DNA of 64,000 bases. Origin: Chromatium weissei. Lineage in GTDB: Bacteria > Pseudomonadota > Gammaproteobacteria > Chromatiales > Chromatiaceae. Of this stretch, positions 52,468 through 61,538 are shown one piece after another. Below the pieces are notes generated by a model. The model saw only the letters and a program-made list of their open reading frames with translations, did not search any database and was not told where the DNA came from. Position numbers and translations under genes: made by a program. The stretch spans positions 124,001 through 188,000 of the forward strand of contig NZ_NRRR01000003.1 in NCBI RefSeq assembly GCF_016583765.1. The letters run 5' to 3'. The stretch's first letter is position 1, and each line of letters begins with the position of its first letter.

Positions 52468-54108
52468 GTGGCAACGATAGAAGAGATTGTGTTACCGGAC
52501 ATCGGCGATTTTGCCAATGTTGAGGTGATTGAAATTCTGGTTGTCGCTGGCGATTCGGTGCAAGCCGAGCAGTCGGTGCTCACGTTGGAGAGTGACAAAG
52601 CAACGATTGAAATTCCCGCGCCGCGAGCCGGTGTCGTGCAGGAAGTGCTGGTCAAAATCGGTGACAAAGTCAGTCAGGGCGCACGTTTGATAACGCTGGC
52701 GGTGGGCGATGAGGCGCAGGCTACTGCGCTCGAACAGGTTGCGGTGGTTGTCGAAACGCCAGCAGTGACAGCGGAATTGCCGCTTGTCACGGCAACTGCG
52801 AAAACTGAAGTCATTTCGGTCATTTTGCCGGACATCGGTGATTTCAGTGATGTGCCAGTCGTGGAAATTTTGATTGCGCCGGGCGACTCGATTGCTGCCA
52901 ATCAGTCGTTGCTGACGCTGGAAACCGATAAGGCGACGATGGAGGTGCCAGCGCCGCAAGCCGGAATCGTGGAAGACATTGCCGTCAAAATTGGCGATAC
53001 GCTCAATCCCGGTGATTTGTTGTTGATGCTGCGTCCGCTGGAGCAGATCGCGCCCGCGTCGACGTTGCCGCCGCCGCTGCCGGAGAATTTTTCCTCAAAA
53101 GACACGAATCAGAACAATGCCATTTCGCTGCCGCGAGCACCCGGCGAGGCGGAGCGCCGTCAAGCGCCGGTGTTGCCGCGTCCGGCGGATATGACCGCAA
53201 TTGCGACTGGACGTAAACCGCACGCCAGTCCAACGGTGCGGCGTTTTGCGCGAGAACTCGGCGTTGATTTGGCGCGAGTTAAAGGCAGTGGCGCGAAAGG
53301 ACGGGCGACGAAAGCTGATGTGCAGGGTTTTGTGAAAAAGGCGTTGACGCAGGGCAACGCTGGTGGCGGCGTAACGTCTCAGCCATTTGCATTGCCGGCT
53401 GCGCCAGAAGTCGATTACAGCCGCTTCGGTGCAATTGAAGTGGTTGATTTGCCGAGAATTAAAAAACTCAGTGGACGACATTTGCATCGCTGCTGGCTGA
53501 CGGTGCCGCATGTGACGCAATTCGATCAGGCGGACATCACCGAGTTGGAGGCGTTTCGCAAAAGTCAGCCGCATGAGGTCAAGTTGACATTGTTGGCATT
53601 TTTGCTCAAAGCCGTTGCGGTGGCGCTGCAGCGAATGCCGATTTTGAAAGCCTCGTTGAGCAGCGATGGTGAGCAGTTGATATTCAAACAGTTCACACAT
53701 ATCGGCGTGGCAGTTGATACACCGAATGGATTGCTCGTGCCGGTGGTGCGCGATGTCGATCGAAAAAATCTGACCGTGCTGGCGCGGGAACTGACCGAGT
53801 TAAGCGCCAAAGCGCGTGATGGCAAACTCGCTCCGGCGGAGTTGCAGGGCGGTTGTTTTTCAATTTCCAGTCTCGGTGGAATTGGGGGCACGGCGTTTAC
53901 GCCGATTGTCAACGCGCCGGAGGTGGCGATTCTCGGCGTGTCGCGTGCGGCGATGCAACCGGTGTGGAATGGGACGGAATTTGTGCCACGTTTGATGCTG
54001 CCGCTGTCGCTGTCGTATGACCATCGCGTGGTTGATGGCGCGGATGGCGCACGCTTTACGACGTTGCTGGCGCAATTACTCGGCGATATTCGGCGGCTGT
54101 TACTGTGA
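52468..54108 (+). CDS. aceF: Pyruvate dehydrogenase E2 (dihydrolipoamide acetyltransferase)
   Basis: AceF carries the acetyl group on lipoyl arms and transfers it to coenzyme A. The 546 residues contain two lipoyl domains (about 1-75 and 115-190; lipoyl-Lys motifs 'LESDKATIEIP' and 'LETDKATMEVP'). The E3/E1-binding domain follows ('ASPTVRRFARELGVDLARVK', about 250-290), then the catalytic domain, with 'SYDHRVVDGADG' near the C-terminus. E. coli AceF has three lipoyl domains; two is common in other gammaproteobacteria. The start is preceded by AGGAGAG. Confidence 0.96.
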   Translation: MATIEEIVLPDIGDFANVEVIEILVVAGDSVQAEQSVLTLESDKATIEIPAPRAGVVQEVLVKIGDKVSQGARLITLAVGDEAQATALEQVAVVVETPAVTAELPLVTATAKTEVISVILPDIGDFSDVPVVEILIAPGDSIAANQSLLTLETDKATMEVPAPQAGIVEDIAVKIGDTLNPGDLLLMLRPLEQIAPASTLPPPLPENFSSKDTNQNNAISLPRAPGEAERRQAPVLPRPADMTAIATGRKPHASPTVRRFARELGVDLARVKGSGAKGRATKADVQGFVKKALTQGNAGGGVTSQPFALPAAPEVDYSRFGAIEVVDLPRIKKLSGRHLHRCWLTVPHVTQFDQADITELEAFRKSQPHEVKLTLLAFLLKAVAVALQRMPILKASLSSDGEQLIFKQFTHIGVAVDTPNGLLVPVVRDVDRKNLTVLARELTELSAKARDGKLAPAELQGGCFSISSLGGIGGTAFTPIVNAPEVAILGVSRAAMQPVWNGTEFVPRLMLPLSLSYDHRVVDGADGARFTTLLAQLLGDIRRLLL

Positions 54109-54140
54109 AATTTGCATTGTCTGTCTCATAAAATTTCCAA

Positions 54141-54169
54141 CCCCCTTTGTTCAAAGGGGGCTTTTTTTT
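54141..54169 (+). terminator. Intrinsic terminator after aceF
   Basis: The perfect stem CCCCCTTTG/CAAAGGGGG with loop TT is followed by C and eight T residues, 32 bp after the aceF stop. The C-run / G-run stem resembles the blocks inside the MITE-like element at 39715-39826. Confidence 0.92.
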
Positions 54170-54190
54170 CTGTATTTGGAATCATGTTTT

Positions 54191-54778
54191 ATGCTAACCA
54201 CTGCACAACTCGCTGAATTACGGCGCGATATTCAATTTCAGGTCGAACTCGGCGAACGCAATTTGCTGTTGACCAGCACCTGGGGATTGTTTTCACCGCG
54301 CGAGATTGATGAAGGAACGCGGTTGTTATTGAACTATTTGCAGCCGGAGCCGAATGCGGATTGTTTAGATTTAGGTTGCGGCTATGGTGTGATTGGGCTG
54401 GCGCTGGCGGTGCAGGCGCATCAGGGACGTACTCTGATGATTGATAAAGATTTTGTTGCTGTTGATTATGCAAATCGCAATGTGCGTTTGAATAGAATTG
54501 AAAATGCCAGCGCCCAACTCAGTAACGGCTTTGCTCAGGTTGCGGCAGGGCAACAGTTTGATCTCATTGCCAGCAATGTTCCGGCAAAAGTGGGAAAGGA
54601 GTTGCTGACGCTGTTGCTACATGATGCGTATGCGCGATTGCGCCCTAATGGACGGCTGTATCTGGTGACAATCAATGGGTTGCGCCAATACATGAAGCGC
54701 AATTTAACCGAGGTTTTTGGGAATTACGACAAACTCAAGCAGGGCGCGCATTACACAGTTGCATTAGCGCAACGCTGA
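54191..54778 (+). CDS. Class I SAM-dependent methyltransferase (RsmC/RlmG-like)
   Basis: The ATG at 54191 follows the aceF terminator; the open frame extends back into aceF but is not used. The 195-residue protein has the SAM-binding 'CLDLGCGYGVIGLALA', the acidic 'LMIDKDFVAVDYANRN' and 'FDLIASNVPAKVGKELL'. The last corresponds to the NPPxH-type catalytic motif of the methyltransferase-small family, here NVPAK, so target amine chemistry is uncertain. It may methylate rRNA or a small molecule. The N-terminus 'GERNLLLTSTWGLFSPREID' is the usual lead-in of RsmC-like C-terminal domains. Confidence 0.78.
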   Translation: MLTTAQLAELRRDIQFQVELGERNLLLTSTWGLFSPREIDEGTRLLLNYLQPEPNADCLDLGCGYGVIGLALAVQAHQGRTLMIDKDFVAVDYANRNVRLNRIENASAQLSNGFAQVAAGQQFDLIASNVPAKVGKELLTLLLHDAYARLRPNGRLYLVTINGLRQYMKRNLTEVFGNYDKLKQGAHYTVALAQR

Positions 54779-54852
54779 ATGATGCGGTTGTGTTGTTTAT
54801 ACGCATTTGAATGAATGCGTCACAGGTTATTTCATTCATAGCAAACGAAAAG

Positions 54853-54886
54853 AAACCCTGCATTCAATAAATGAATGCAGGGTTTT
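54853..54886. terminator. Bidirectional intrinsic terminator
   Basis: The 14-bp perfect stem AAACCCTGCATTCA/TGAATGCAGGGTTT with a 5-nt loop is followed by TTTTAA on the + strand and by CTTTTCGTTT on the - strand. It can end both the methyltransferase transcript and the tRNA-Ala/tRNA-Glu transcript. Confidence 0.88.
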
Positions 54887-54890
54887 AATG

Positions 54891-54966
54891 TGGCGTCCCC
54901 ACGGGGGTTCGAACCCCGGTTACCGCCGTGAAAGGGCGATGTCCTAGGCCACTAGACGATGGGGAC
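54891..54966 (-). tRNA. tRNA-Glu (anticodon TTC), CCA encoded
   Basis: The reverse complement is a 76-nt class I tRNA: acceptor GTCCCCA/TGGGGAC, D-loop CTAGTGGCCTAGGAC, anticodon loop CTTTCAC with TTC (54920-54922), T-arm CCGGGGTTCGAACCCCCG, and encoded CCA. It lies 53 bp after tRNA-Ala on the same strand. Confidence 0.96.
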
Positions 54967-55019
54967 TAAAACTTGTCATCAATTAGAACTCGAATAAATA
55001 AAATTAGCAATTAAATTAT

Positions 55020-55095
55020 TGGTGGAGCCAGGCGGGATCGAACCGCCGACCTCAACACTGCCAGTGTTGCGCTCTCCCAGCTGAGCTATGGCCCC
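55020..55095 (-). tRNA. tRNA-Ala (anticodon GGC), CCA encoded
   Basis: The reverse complement is a 76-nt class I tRNA: acceptor GGGGCCA/TGGCTCC (with a G-T pair), D-arm AGCTCAGCTGGGAGAGC, anticodon stem-loop ACACTGGCAGTGT with GGC (55060-55062), T-arm GGCGGTTCGATCCCGCC, and encoded CCA. Confidence 0.96.
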
Positions 55096-55125
55096 ATTCG
55101 CTAACTAAGCGTGCTGAGACGGGTA

Positions 55126-55154
55126 ATAATAAAGACGGTCTTTCCGTTTGTCCA
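55126..55154 (-). promoter_or_regulatory. Promoter of tRNA-Ala / tRNA-Glu operon
   Basis: On the minus strand, TGGACA (55149-55154) and TATTAT (55126-55131) are separated by exactly 17 bp, a near-consensus sigma-70 promoter about 30 bp before tRNA-Ala. Confidence 0.75.
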
Positions 55155-55258
55155 GCGCAAATTTTTATCTGTGCCATTCAGACGCGATCTCACGCGGCAG
55201 CATTTGTTTAGCGTCACAGCGCACTGCAATGTGACGCCAATTCAATTTCACTTAAACG

Positions 55259-56521
55259 TTATTCCGAATAACCGCCGCGCCCACCAGTTCCACGATTATC
55301 ACGCGCAAAATAATTCACACGCCCCATTGGAATCACCGTAACACCGCCTTCGCTGACATGAAAACGCTGCCGATCTTTTAATGGATCAAAGCCAATTTGA
55401 TCACCAGCGGCAATAACGTTATGGCGATCAACAATAACTTTGCGCAATCGCGCACCACGACACACTCGCGCATAATCCATAATAACGCAATCCTCTAAAA
55501 CGACATCCTCTTCAATCACTGCTTCACGACGAATAATTGAATTCGTAATCTTGGCTCCTTCATGAACCATTGTCGCGGCAGCTAATAGACTATTGCGAAT
55601 TTCACCGCCGAGAATACGCGCTACTGGCCCCTGATAGCTGCTTGAAAAAATTGGCCAATCGGGATTAAACATATCAAATACTGGCTCATGTCCCAATACA
55701 TCTTGATGTGCTTCAAAATACGCATCAATTGTTCCGAGATCACGCCAATACATGCGATTTTCATACGGCAAAATGCCCGGTACTTCATTCGTTGCAAAGT
55801 CATACGCGAATAGCCGATGTGTTCGCAGTAATCGCGGTAAAACGTGCTGTCCGAAATCAGTTTCACCTGCTTCCTGTGCTTCTTTCAATGCCTTTACTAA
55901 AACGTCAGCATTAAAAATATAATTTCCCATTGAAGCAAAAGCCTGATTTGGATCAGTCGGCATTGGCGTGGGGTTTTCAGGTTTTTCTTCAAATGCTTGA
56001 ATACGCCCATCGCCATCGGCAACGATAACGCCAAATCCCTGTGCATCACGTAATGGAACGGGCAGCGCAGCAATCGTGACATCGGCTTTACGTTGTTGAT
56101 GAAAATCAACCATTTGCCGAATATCCATGCGATAAATGTGATCCGCACCAAATACGGCAACCAAATTGGGACGGTGTTCTTCAATGAGGTTGATATTCTG
56201 CGTGATTGCGTCAGCCGTGCCCTGAAACCAGTGTTCGCCAGTCATCATCTGCGGCGGAACGACGGTCACAAATTGACTTTGTAGCAGCGGTGAAATGGTC
56301 CAGGCTTTGCGCACGTGCTCGATTAGCGCCTGAGATTTATACTGCACCAGCAGATAAATCGTTGAAATTTGAGAGTTAACTAGGTTGCTCAAAACGAAAT
56401 CGACGATGCGATAGCGAGCGCCAAAAGGCACTGAAGGTTTAGAGCGTCCGGTCGTCAGCGGTTGTAATCTGGAGCCTTGGCCGCCGGCCATGACGAAGGC
56501 AATGATTCTATCGTTGTGCAT
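55259..56521 (-). CDS. glgC: Glucose-1-phosphate adenylyltransferase
   Basis: GlgC makes ADP-glucose, the donor for glycogen synthesis. The 420-residue protein has 'AFVMAGGQGSRLQPLTTGRS' (nucleotide-binding and allosteric region), 'KPSVPFGARYRIVDFVLSNL', 'GDHWFQGTADAI'-type sequence 'GEHWFQGTADAITQN', 'VFGADHIYRMD', 'FEEKPENP' and a C-terminal left-handed beta-helix. Other glycogen genes are absent from the window. Allosteric activation by glycolytic intermediates is typical of the family. Confidence 0.95.
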   Translation of the reverse strand: MHNDRIIAFVMAGGQGSRLQPLTTGRSKPSVPFGARYRIVDFVLSNLVNSQISTIYLLVQYKSQALIEHVRKAWTISPLLQSQFVTVVPPQMMTGEHWFQGTADAITQNINLIEEHRPNLVAVFGADHIYRMDIRQMVDFHQQRKADVTIAALPVPLRDAQGFGVIVADGDGRIQAFEEKPENPTPMPTDPNQAFASMGNYIFNADVLVKALKEAQEAGETDFGQHVLPRLLRTHRLFAYDFATNEVPGILPYENRMYWRDLGTIDAYFEAHQDVLGHEPVFDMFNPDWPIFSSSYQGPVARILGGEIRNSLLAAATMVHEGAKITNSIIRREAVIEEDVVLEDCVIMDYARVCRGARLRKVIVDRHNVIAAGDQIGFDPLKDRQRFHVSEGGVTVIPMGRVNYFARDNRGTGGRGGYSE

Positions 56522-56830
56522 GATGTTCTCCGCAAGCCCATGCTTCGGGCGTTGTCGTTAGGGTGTCAGTTGCGACGCGCAATCATAAACCTGTCGATCA
56601 ACGTTTGGCTTGCAAATCCTCTGGCGAATGACCGCGTGAGCATTGAACATTTGTTCTTTTATCACGAAGTTAATTTCAAATTAAATCAGCTATTTAATGT
56701 TTGTGTGCTTGCGGTGTCATAAACGACAGTTTCGATCAGAATCGCGCTTTTTGTGCATGACGCATTTACCGTGCACAAATAACCAAACAAATTGACGAAA
56801 TCACCGCTAATCGGTTAACTTTGCGCGCTT
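56522..56830. other. Intergenic region between divergent glgC and yceD
   Basis: 309 bp without a convincing gene. It holds a good promoter for yceD (next entry) and an inverted repeat TTGTGCA...TGCACAA (56751-56757 and 56772-56778) that could be an operator. I see no clear glgC promoter. Confidence 0.5.
56792..56820 (+). promoter_or_regulatory. Candidate promoter of yceD-rpmF-plsX-fab operon
   Basis: TTGACG (56792-56797) and TTAACT (56815-56820) are 17 bp apart. The expected start site is only a few bases before the yceD ATG at 56831, and no ribosome site is visible in that gap, so either the transcript is nearly leaderless or another promoter is used. Confidence 0.4.
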
Positions 56831-57388
56831 ATGTCAACTAAATTACTCAATTCTCTTGATCCTTGGCGAGCAGTGCGAAATGAACTTTCACTGGTCGGTC
56901 GAGTGGCGTTGACTGAATTGACGCGATTGACTGCTGTCGTGTTGGCGGGCACGGATGACGACACTTCGCAGGTGCAGTATCAGTTGCATTTTGCGCGCAG
57001 CCACGAAGGGCACAAAATTGTTACTGGGCGCGTTCAAGCACGACTGCGTTTGCCATGCCAGCGATGTTTGGGTGTGGTGGAGATGGCGATTGATGTGCCG
57101 TTGAATTTGGGTTTGGTGACGACTGAGGCACTGGCCGAAACGCTATCGATTGATCTCGAACCGGTCATCGTTATCGACGATCAAATTTCACCGCTGGCGC
57201 TGATTGAAGACGAGCTGTTGCTGGCGATTCCGACGATTCCGCGTCACGACGAAGGCGGTTGTCAGGCTCCAGCGCCAGCATCGACGAATAATAAGAATCA
57301 AGACGCGAATATCGCGTTCGATGATGTAGAAAAAGCACCTCATCCGTTTGCAGTGCTGCGCGGATTGAAGCGTGATCAAGAGCATTGA
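56831..57388 (+). CDS. yceD: YceD (DUF177) protein
   Basis: A 185-residue protein of the DUF177 family, always found before rpmF. It shows the conserved Cys motif 'RLPCQRCLGVVEM' (residues about 74-86) and 'IDLEPVIVIDDQISPLALIE'. In plants and bacteria the family is linked to 23S rRNA accumulation, which suits the linkage to ribosomal protein L32. The C-terminal part is polar and variable. rpmF follows after 95 bp. Confidence 0.88.
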   Translation: MSTKLLNSLDPWRAVRNELSLVGRVALTELTRLTAVVLAGTDDDTSQVQYQLHFARSHEGHKIVTGRVQARLRLPCQRCLGVVEMAIDVPLNLGLVTTEALAETLSIDLEPVIVIDDQISPLALIEDELLLAIPTIPRHDEGGCQAPAPASTNNKNQDANIAFDDVEKAPHPFAVLRGLKRDQEH

Positions 57389-57483
57389 TTTTCAAACGTA
57401 GGATCAATTCCTGCATTCCTTGAACGTATGGCAGAAGCAGCGGTGAGTATGCCGATTGCTATTCTGCGTGGAGATTAAAACGC

Positions 57484-57660
57484 ATGGCTGTTCAACAAAA
57501 TCGCAAAACACCTTCTAAACGCGGAATGCGCCGCTCGCACGATGCGCTGACCAAGCCAACACTGTCGGTCGATCCGACCAGCGGCGAAACGCATCGTCGT
57601 CATCACATCACCGCTGACGGGTTTTATCGCGGTCGTAAAGTCGTGGATAAGGCTGAGTGA
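57484..57660 (+). CDS. rpmF: 50S ribosomal protein L32
   Basis: This short gene encodes 58 residues: '[20 protein letters not shown]' at the N-terminus, then '[19 protein letters not shown]' and '[15 protein letters not shown]'. This is the classic L32 pattern. The zinc Cys found in some L32 proteins are absent, as usual in gammaproteobacteria. Its last codons overlap the GTG start proposed for plsX (GTGA), so the two genes are coupled. Confidence 0.96.
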   Translation: MAVQQNRKTPSKRGMRRSHDALTKPTLSVDPTSGETHRRHHITADGFYRGRKVVDKAE

Positions 57661-58751
57661 GCCAGTTCGGTCGCAGCGGCGTTGTGCATTTCATGCGTTC
57701 CCGTCACGACAAAAAACGTCCCACCGCGCCACCGTGCACCATTGCGCTGGATGCGATGGGCGGCGATCACGGTCCCAGCGTCGTGGTACCAGCGGCGCTG
57801 CGCTTTCATGCCGATAATCCGCACGTCACGCTGATTCTGGTTGGACGTGAAGCGCAAATTCGAGCGCACCTCGGCACTGCGACCAGCGAGCGTCTGCGCA
57901 TTCAACCCGCCAGCCAAGAGGTGGCAATGGATGAATCGCCGTCCAAAGCACTGCGCGGCAAGAAAGATTCTTCGATGCGCGTCGCAATTGATTTGGTGAA
58001 AAACGGTGAAGCGAATGCCTGCGTCAGTGCGGGCAACACCGGCGCACTGATGGCGACGGCGCGTTTCGTGTTGAAAATGCTGCCCAATGTGGATCGTCCC
58101 GCGATTATCACTGCCGTGCCGTCGATTCACGGCCACACGCACATGCTCGATCTCGGCGCGAATGTCGATTGCACCGCCGAGCATCTATTTCAATTCGCCG
58201 TGATGGGCAGCGAGCTGGTCGCAGCAGTCGATGGCGTTGCCAGTCCCCGCGTGGCGCTGCTCAACATCGGGCAGGAAGAAATCAAAGGTAATGATCAAGT
58301 CAAGCAAGCGCACGAATTGCTGGCGCGAAGTGGCTTGAATTACATCGGTTATGTCGAAGGCGACAGCATCTTTTTGCGTGATCTTGATCTCGTGGTTTCC
58401 GACGGTTTTGTCGGCAACGTCGCGCTCAAATGCAGCGAAGGTGTGGCGAAATTCGTGCGGCATTCGCTCACGGCGCAGTTCAAACGCTCGTGGTGGACGC
58501 GACTGGCGGGTTTGGCAGCGTTGCCGATTTTGAAAAGTTTTCGCCGCACGATGGACCCGCGTCGTTATAACGGAGCCAGCCTGCTCGGACTGCGCGGCAT
58601 CGTGATTAAAAGTCACGGCGGCGCGGATGTGCTGGCCTTTGAAAATGCCATTTATATTGCCGAAAAAGAAATTCGCGCCAACATTCCGCAGCGCATCAGC
58701 GAGCAAGTTGGTCGCCATCTCGGCAGCGAACATTACAGAGAAACCGCCTGA
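57657..58751 (+). CDS. plsX: Phosphate acyltransferase PlsX
   Basis: PlsX converts acyl-ACP to acyl phosphate, feeding phospholipid synthesis. The 364 residues show '[20 protein letters not shown]', '[26 protein letters not shown]' in part, 'DLGANVDC', '[12 protein letters not shown]' and '[18 protein letters not shown]'. The start is uncertain: GTG 57657 overlaps the rpmF stop and has AAGG upstream, while ATG 57693 would give 352 residues, nearer the family average. The stop overlaps the fabH start. Confidence 0.93.
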   Translation: MSQFGRSGVVHFMRSRHDKKRPTAPPCTIALDAMGGDHGPSVVVPAALRFHADNPHVTLILVGREAQIRAHLGTATSERLRIQPASQEVAMDESPSKALRGKKDSSMRVAIDLVKNGEANACVSAGNTGALMATARFVLKMLPNVDRPAIITAVPSIHGHTHMLDLGANVDCTAEHLFQFAVMGSELVAAVDGVASPRVALLNIGQEEIKGNDQVKQAHELLARSGLNYIGYVEGDSIFLRDLDLVVSDGFVGNVALKCSEGVAKFVRHSLTAQFKRSWWTRLAGLAALPILKSFRRTMDPRRYNGASLLGLRGIVIKSHGGADVLAFENAIYIAEKEIRANIPQRISEQVGRHLGSEHYRETA

Positions 58752-59707
58752 TGACGTATGCACGGGTGCTTGGAACGGGAAGCTATCTACCAACGCGGGT
58801 AATGACCAACGCGGATTTAGAAGCGATTGTGGACACCACTTCCAGTTGGATTCTGGAACGCACCGGCATTGAAAAACGCCATCTGGTCGCTGATGACCAA
58901 ACCTGCTGCGATCTCGCTGAAGCGGCGGCGCGTCAGGCGCTGGAAGCTGCGGGAATTGCGGCTGCCGACCTTGATTTGATTCTGGTCGCCACGACGACAC
59001 CCGATCAATTTTTTCCCAGCACCGCCTGTCTGTTGCAGCAACGCCTCGACGTGCACGGCTGCCCTGCGTTCGATTTGCAAGCAGTCTGCGCGGGCTTTGT
59101 TTACGCGCTGGATGTTGCAGATAAATTCATTCGCACCGGCGCAGCGAAACACGTGCTCGTGGTCGGCGCGGAAACCATTTCACGGATTCTGGATTGGACG
59201 GATCGCACCACCTGCGTGTTATTCGGTGATGGCGCTGGCGCAGTGGTGCTCGGCGCGACCGAGGAGCCGGGCATTATTTCCACGCATATTCACGCGGACG
59301 GCGCTTATAAAGATTTGCTGCAAGTGCCGGGCGGACACGGCAACGGTCGTCCCGAAGCCGCGTTTATGGAAATGAAAGGCAACGAGGTTTTTCGCATCGC
59401 CGTCACCACGCTGGGGCGAATCGTTGAGGAAACGCTGGAAGCCAACGGCTTGACTCGCGACGACATTGACTGGCTGATTCCGCATCAAGCCAATATCCGC
59501 ATTATTCAAGCCACTGCGCGCAAACTGGATTTGCCGCTGGAGCGCGTGATCGTGACCGTCGCCGAGCACGGCAACACTTCATCGGCGTCAATTCCGCTGG
59601 CGTTTGATCAAGCCGTGCGCGATGGACGAATTCAGCGCGGGCAAATGCTGCTGATGGAAGCCTTTGGCGGCGGTTTTACTTGGGGCTCGGTGTTGCTCCG
59701 TTACTGA
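58751..59707 (+). CDS. fabH: 3-oxoacyl-ACP synthase III (FabH)
   Basis: FabH starts fatty acid synthesis by condensing acetyl-CoA with malonyl-ACP. The 318-residue protein has the catalytic Cys in 'DLQAVCAGFVYAL', His in 'WLIPHQANIRI', Asn in 'VAEHGNTSSASIP', and the N-terminal 'GTGSYLPTRVMTN' and 'TGIEKRHL'. The start codon overlaps the plsX stop by one base (TGATG). Confidence 0.97.
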   Translation: MTYARVLGTGSYLPTRVMTNADLEAIVDTTSSWILERTGIEKRHLVADDQTCCDLAEAAARQALEAAGIAAADLDLILVATTTPDQFFPSTACLLQQRLDVHGCPAFDLQAVCAGFVYALDVADKFIRTGAAKHVLVVGAETISRILDWTDRTTCVLFGDGAGAVVLGATEEPGIISTHIHADGAYKDLLQVPGGHGNGRPEAAFMEMKGNEVFRIAVTTLGRIVEETLEANGLTRDDIDWLIPHQANIRIIQATARKLDLPLERVIVTVAEHGNTSSASIPLAFDQAVRDGRIQRGQMLLMEAFGGGFTWGSVLLRY

Positions 59708-59732
59708 TTTTTTCATTCAAATACAACGCGCT

Positions 59733-60683
59733 ATGTCTCAACTTCCCGCAATTTTCTTTCCCGGTCAAGGCTCGCAAACCGTCGGAATGCTCGACGCGCT
59801 CGCTGCCGTTTATTCCGTCGTACGCCAGACGTTTGAAGAAGCGTCTGACGCGCTGGGCAAAAATCTGTGGCATCTCGTCACGCAAGGTTCAAAAGAAGAG
59901 ATCGATCACACCGAAAACACGCAGCCGGTGATGTTGACGGCTGGTGTCGCAGTGTGGCGTGTGTGGCAAGCGCAAAGTGGGCAGTCTGCGGCGCTGATGG
60001 CCGGACACAGTTTGGGCGAATACTCGGCGCTGGTTGCCGCCAACGCGCTGCCGTTTGCGGACGCAGTGCGCTTGGCCGCTGATCGTGCGCGATTCATGCA
60101 GGAAGCCGTGCCAGCGGGCGCGGGTGCGATGGCGGCATTGCTTAATTTGACCGATCAACAGGTTATCGCGCTGTGCGCAGAACAGGCGCGAGGCGAGGTG
60201 TTGGCAGCGGTCAATTTCAATGCGGTCGGGCAGGTGGTGATTGCCGGAACGACGACGGCAGTGAATCGGGCGCTCGTGGCCGCAAAAGCAGCGGGTGCGC
60301 GAAAAGCGGTGTTGTTGCCGGTGAGTGTGCCGTCGCACTGCGCGTTGATGCGGCCGGCTGCGGCGCGATTAGCCGAGCGGTTGACTGCCGTGCCGCTGAA
60401 GTTGCCGACCATTCCGGTGCTGCACAACGTCAGCGTGACCGCCGCCATCAGTGTGAATGAATTGCACGAGTTGCTGGTGCAGCAGCTTTACAGTCCGGTG
60501 CACTGGGTAGACACGGTGCGCACAGTGACAGCCTCGGGTGTGACGCTGGCGCTGGAGTGCGGACCAGGCAAGGTGTTGACGGGTTTATGTAAACGCATTG
60601 ATGACAACTTGACGACGCTGCCCGTTTTCGATCCGAAGACGTTGGATGCGGCGCTGGAGGCGATGGCTCATGTTGAACGGTGA
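59733..60683 (+). CDS. fabD: Malonyl-CoA:ACP transacylase (FabD)
   Basis: FabD loads malonate onto ACP. The ATG at 59733 starts the normal N-terminus ('MSQLPAIFFPGQGSQTVGML'). The nucleophile is in 'GHSLGEYSALV', with 'NTQPVMLTAGVAVWR' and 'VPSHCALMRPAAARL' (His). Length 316 residues. The 3' end overlaps the fabG start by 14 bp. Confidence 0.96.
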   Translation: MSQLPAIFFPGQGSQTVGMLDALAAVYSVVRQTFEEASDALGKNLWHLVTQGSKEEIDHTENTQPVMLTAGVAVWRVWQAQSGQSAALMAGHSLGEYSALVAANALPFADAVRLAADRARFMQEAVPAGAGAMAALLNLTDQQVIALCAEQARGEVLAAVNFNAVGQVVIAGTTTAVNRALVAAKAAGARKAVLLPVSVPSHCALMRPAAARLAERLTAVPLKLPTIPVLHNVSVTAAISVNELHELLVQQLYSPVHWVDTVRTVTASGVTLALECGPGKVLTGLCKRIDDNLTTLPVFDPKTLDAALEAMAHVER

Positions 60684-61410
60684 AATTGCGCTGGTGACGG
60701 GCGCGTCGCGGGGAATTGGACGGGCGATTTTGTTGGCGCTGGCAAAGCAGGGCGCGACAGTTGTCGGCACGGCAACAACAGACGCTGGCGCGGCGAGTAT
60801 CGCGCAGGCATTGACTGACGGCGGTTATCTCGGCAGCGGGCTGGTGCTGAATGTCGCCGATCAAACTTCGGTCGATGCGGCGCTGGCGCAAATGACAGAA
60901 CAGTTTGGTGCGCCGACGATTTTGGTGAATAACGCTGGCATTACCCGCGATAACCTATTGATGCGGATGAAAAATGACGAATGGAATGCGGTGATTGAGA
61001 CCAATCTCAGCTCGGTGTTTCGCCTGTCAAAAGCCTGTTTGCGCGGTATGACCAAAGCGCGAAAAGGTCGAATTATCAACATCGCCTCGGTGATTGGCGC
61101 GACGGGCAACGCTGGTCAAACCAATTACGCAGCGGCTAAAGCGGGAATGATCGGTTTTACGAAAGCGCTGGCGCGGGAAGTGGGATCGCGGGCAATCACG
61201 GTGAATTGCATCGCGCCGGGCTTTATCGACACCGATATGACGCGGGCGTTGCCGGAAGCGCAGCGCGACAGTTTGCTGGAAACGATTCCGCTCGGGCGGC
61301 TCGGCCAGCCAGAAGAAATTGCGGGTGCGGTGGTCTTTTTAGCCTCTGCTGCGGGCGCGTATATCACCGGCGAAACGCTGCATATCAACGGCGGAATGCA
61401 CATGGCATAA
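60670..61410 (+). CDS. fabG: 3-oxoacyl-ACP reductase (FabG)
   Basis: FabG is the NADPH-dependent ketoreductase of fatty acid elongation. The ATG at 60670, inside the end of fabD, starts the usual N-terminus ('MLNGEIALVTGASRGIGRAI', cofactor site). The catalytic set is Asn in 'NNAGITRDNLLMRM', Ser in 'INIASVIGATGNAG', Tyr-Lys in 'TNYAAAKAGM'. Length 246 residues. A 128-bp gap with its own signals separates it from acpP. Confidence 0.96.
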   Translation: MLNGEIALVTGASRGIGRAILLALAKQGATVVGTATTDAGAASIAQALTDGGYLGSGLVLNVADQTSVDAALAQMTEQFGAPTILVNNAGITRDNLLMRMKNDEWNAVIETNLSSVFRLSKACLRGMTKARKGRIINIASVIGATGNAGQTNYAAAKAGMIGFTKALAREVGSRAITVNCIAPGFIDTDMTRALPEAQRDSLLETIPLGRLGQPEEIAGAVVFLASAAGAYITGETLHINGGMHMA

Positions 61411-61458
61411 ACCATTGGCAATGGTGATCAGTCATTGCAATTGAAAAAAATAGCTCGC

Positions 61459-61487
61459 TTTCATCCAATCCCTTTTGTCACTAGAAT
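61459..61487 (+). promoter_or_regulatory. Candidate acpP promoter
   Basis: TAGAAT (61482-61487) is a good -10; at 17 bp spacing the -35 reads TTTCAT (61459-61464). A separate promoter for the highly expressed acpP is usual in this cluster. Confidence 0.45.
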
Positions 61488-61492
61488 GCGGC

Positions 61493-61519
61493 GTGATCTC
61501 AAGAAGATCACTTTTATTT
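61493..61519 (+). terminator. Terminator-like hairpin in the acpP leader
   Basis: The stem GTGATCT/AGATCAC with loop CAAGA is followed by TTTTATTTAT. It could attenuate read-through from fabG, or protect the 5' end of the acpP mRNA. The ribosome site TGGAGA follows at once. Confidence 0.55.
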
Positions 61520-61538
61520 ATCTGGAGAAATCATTTTT

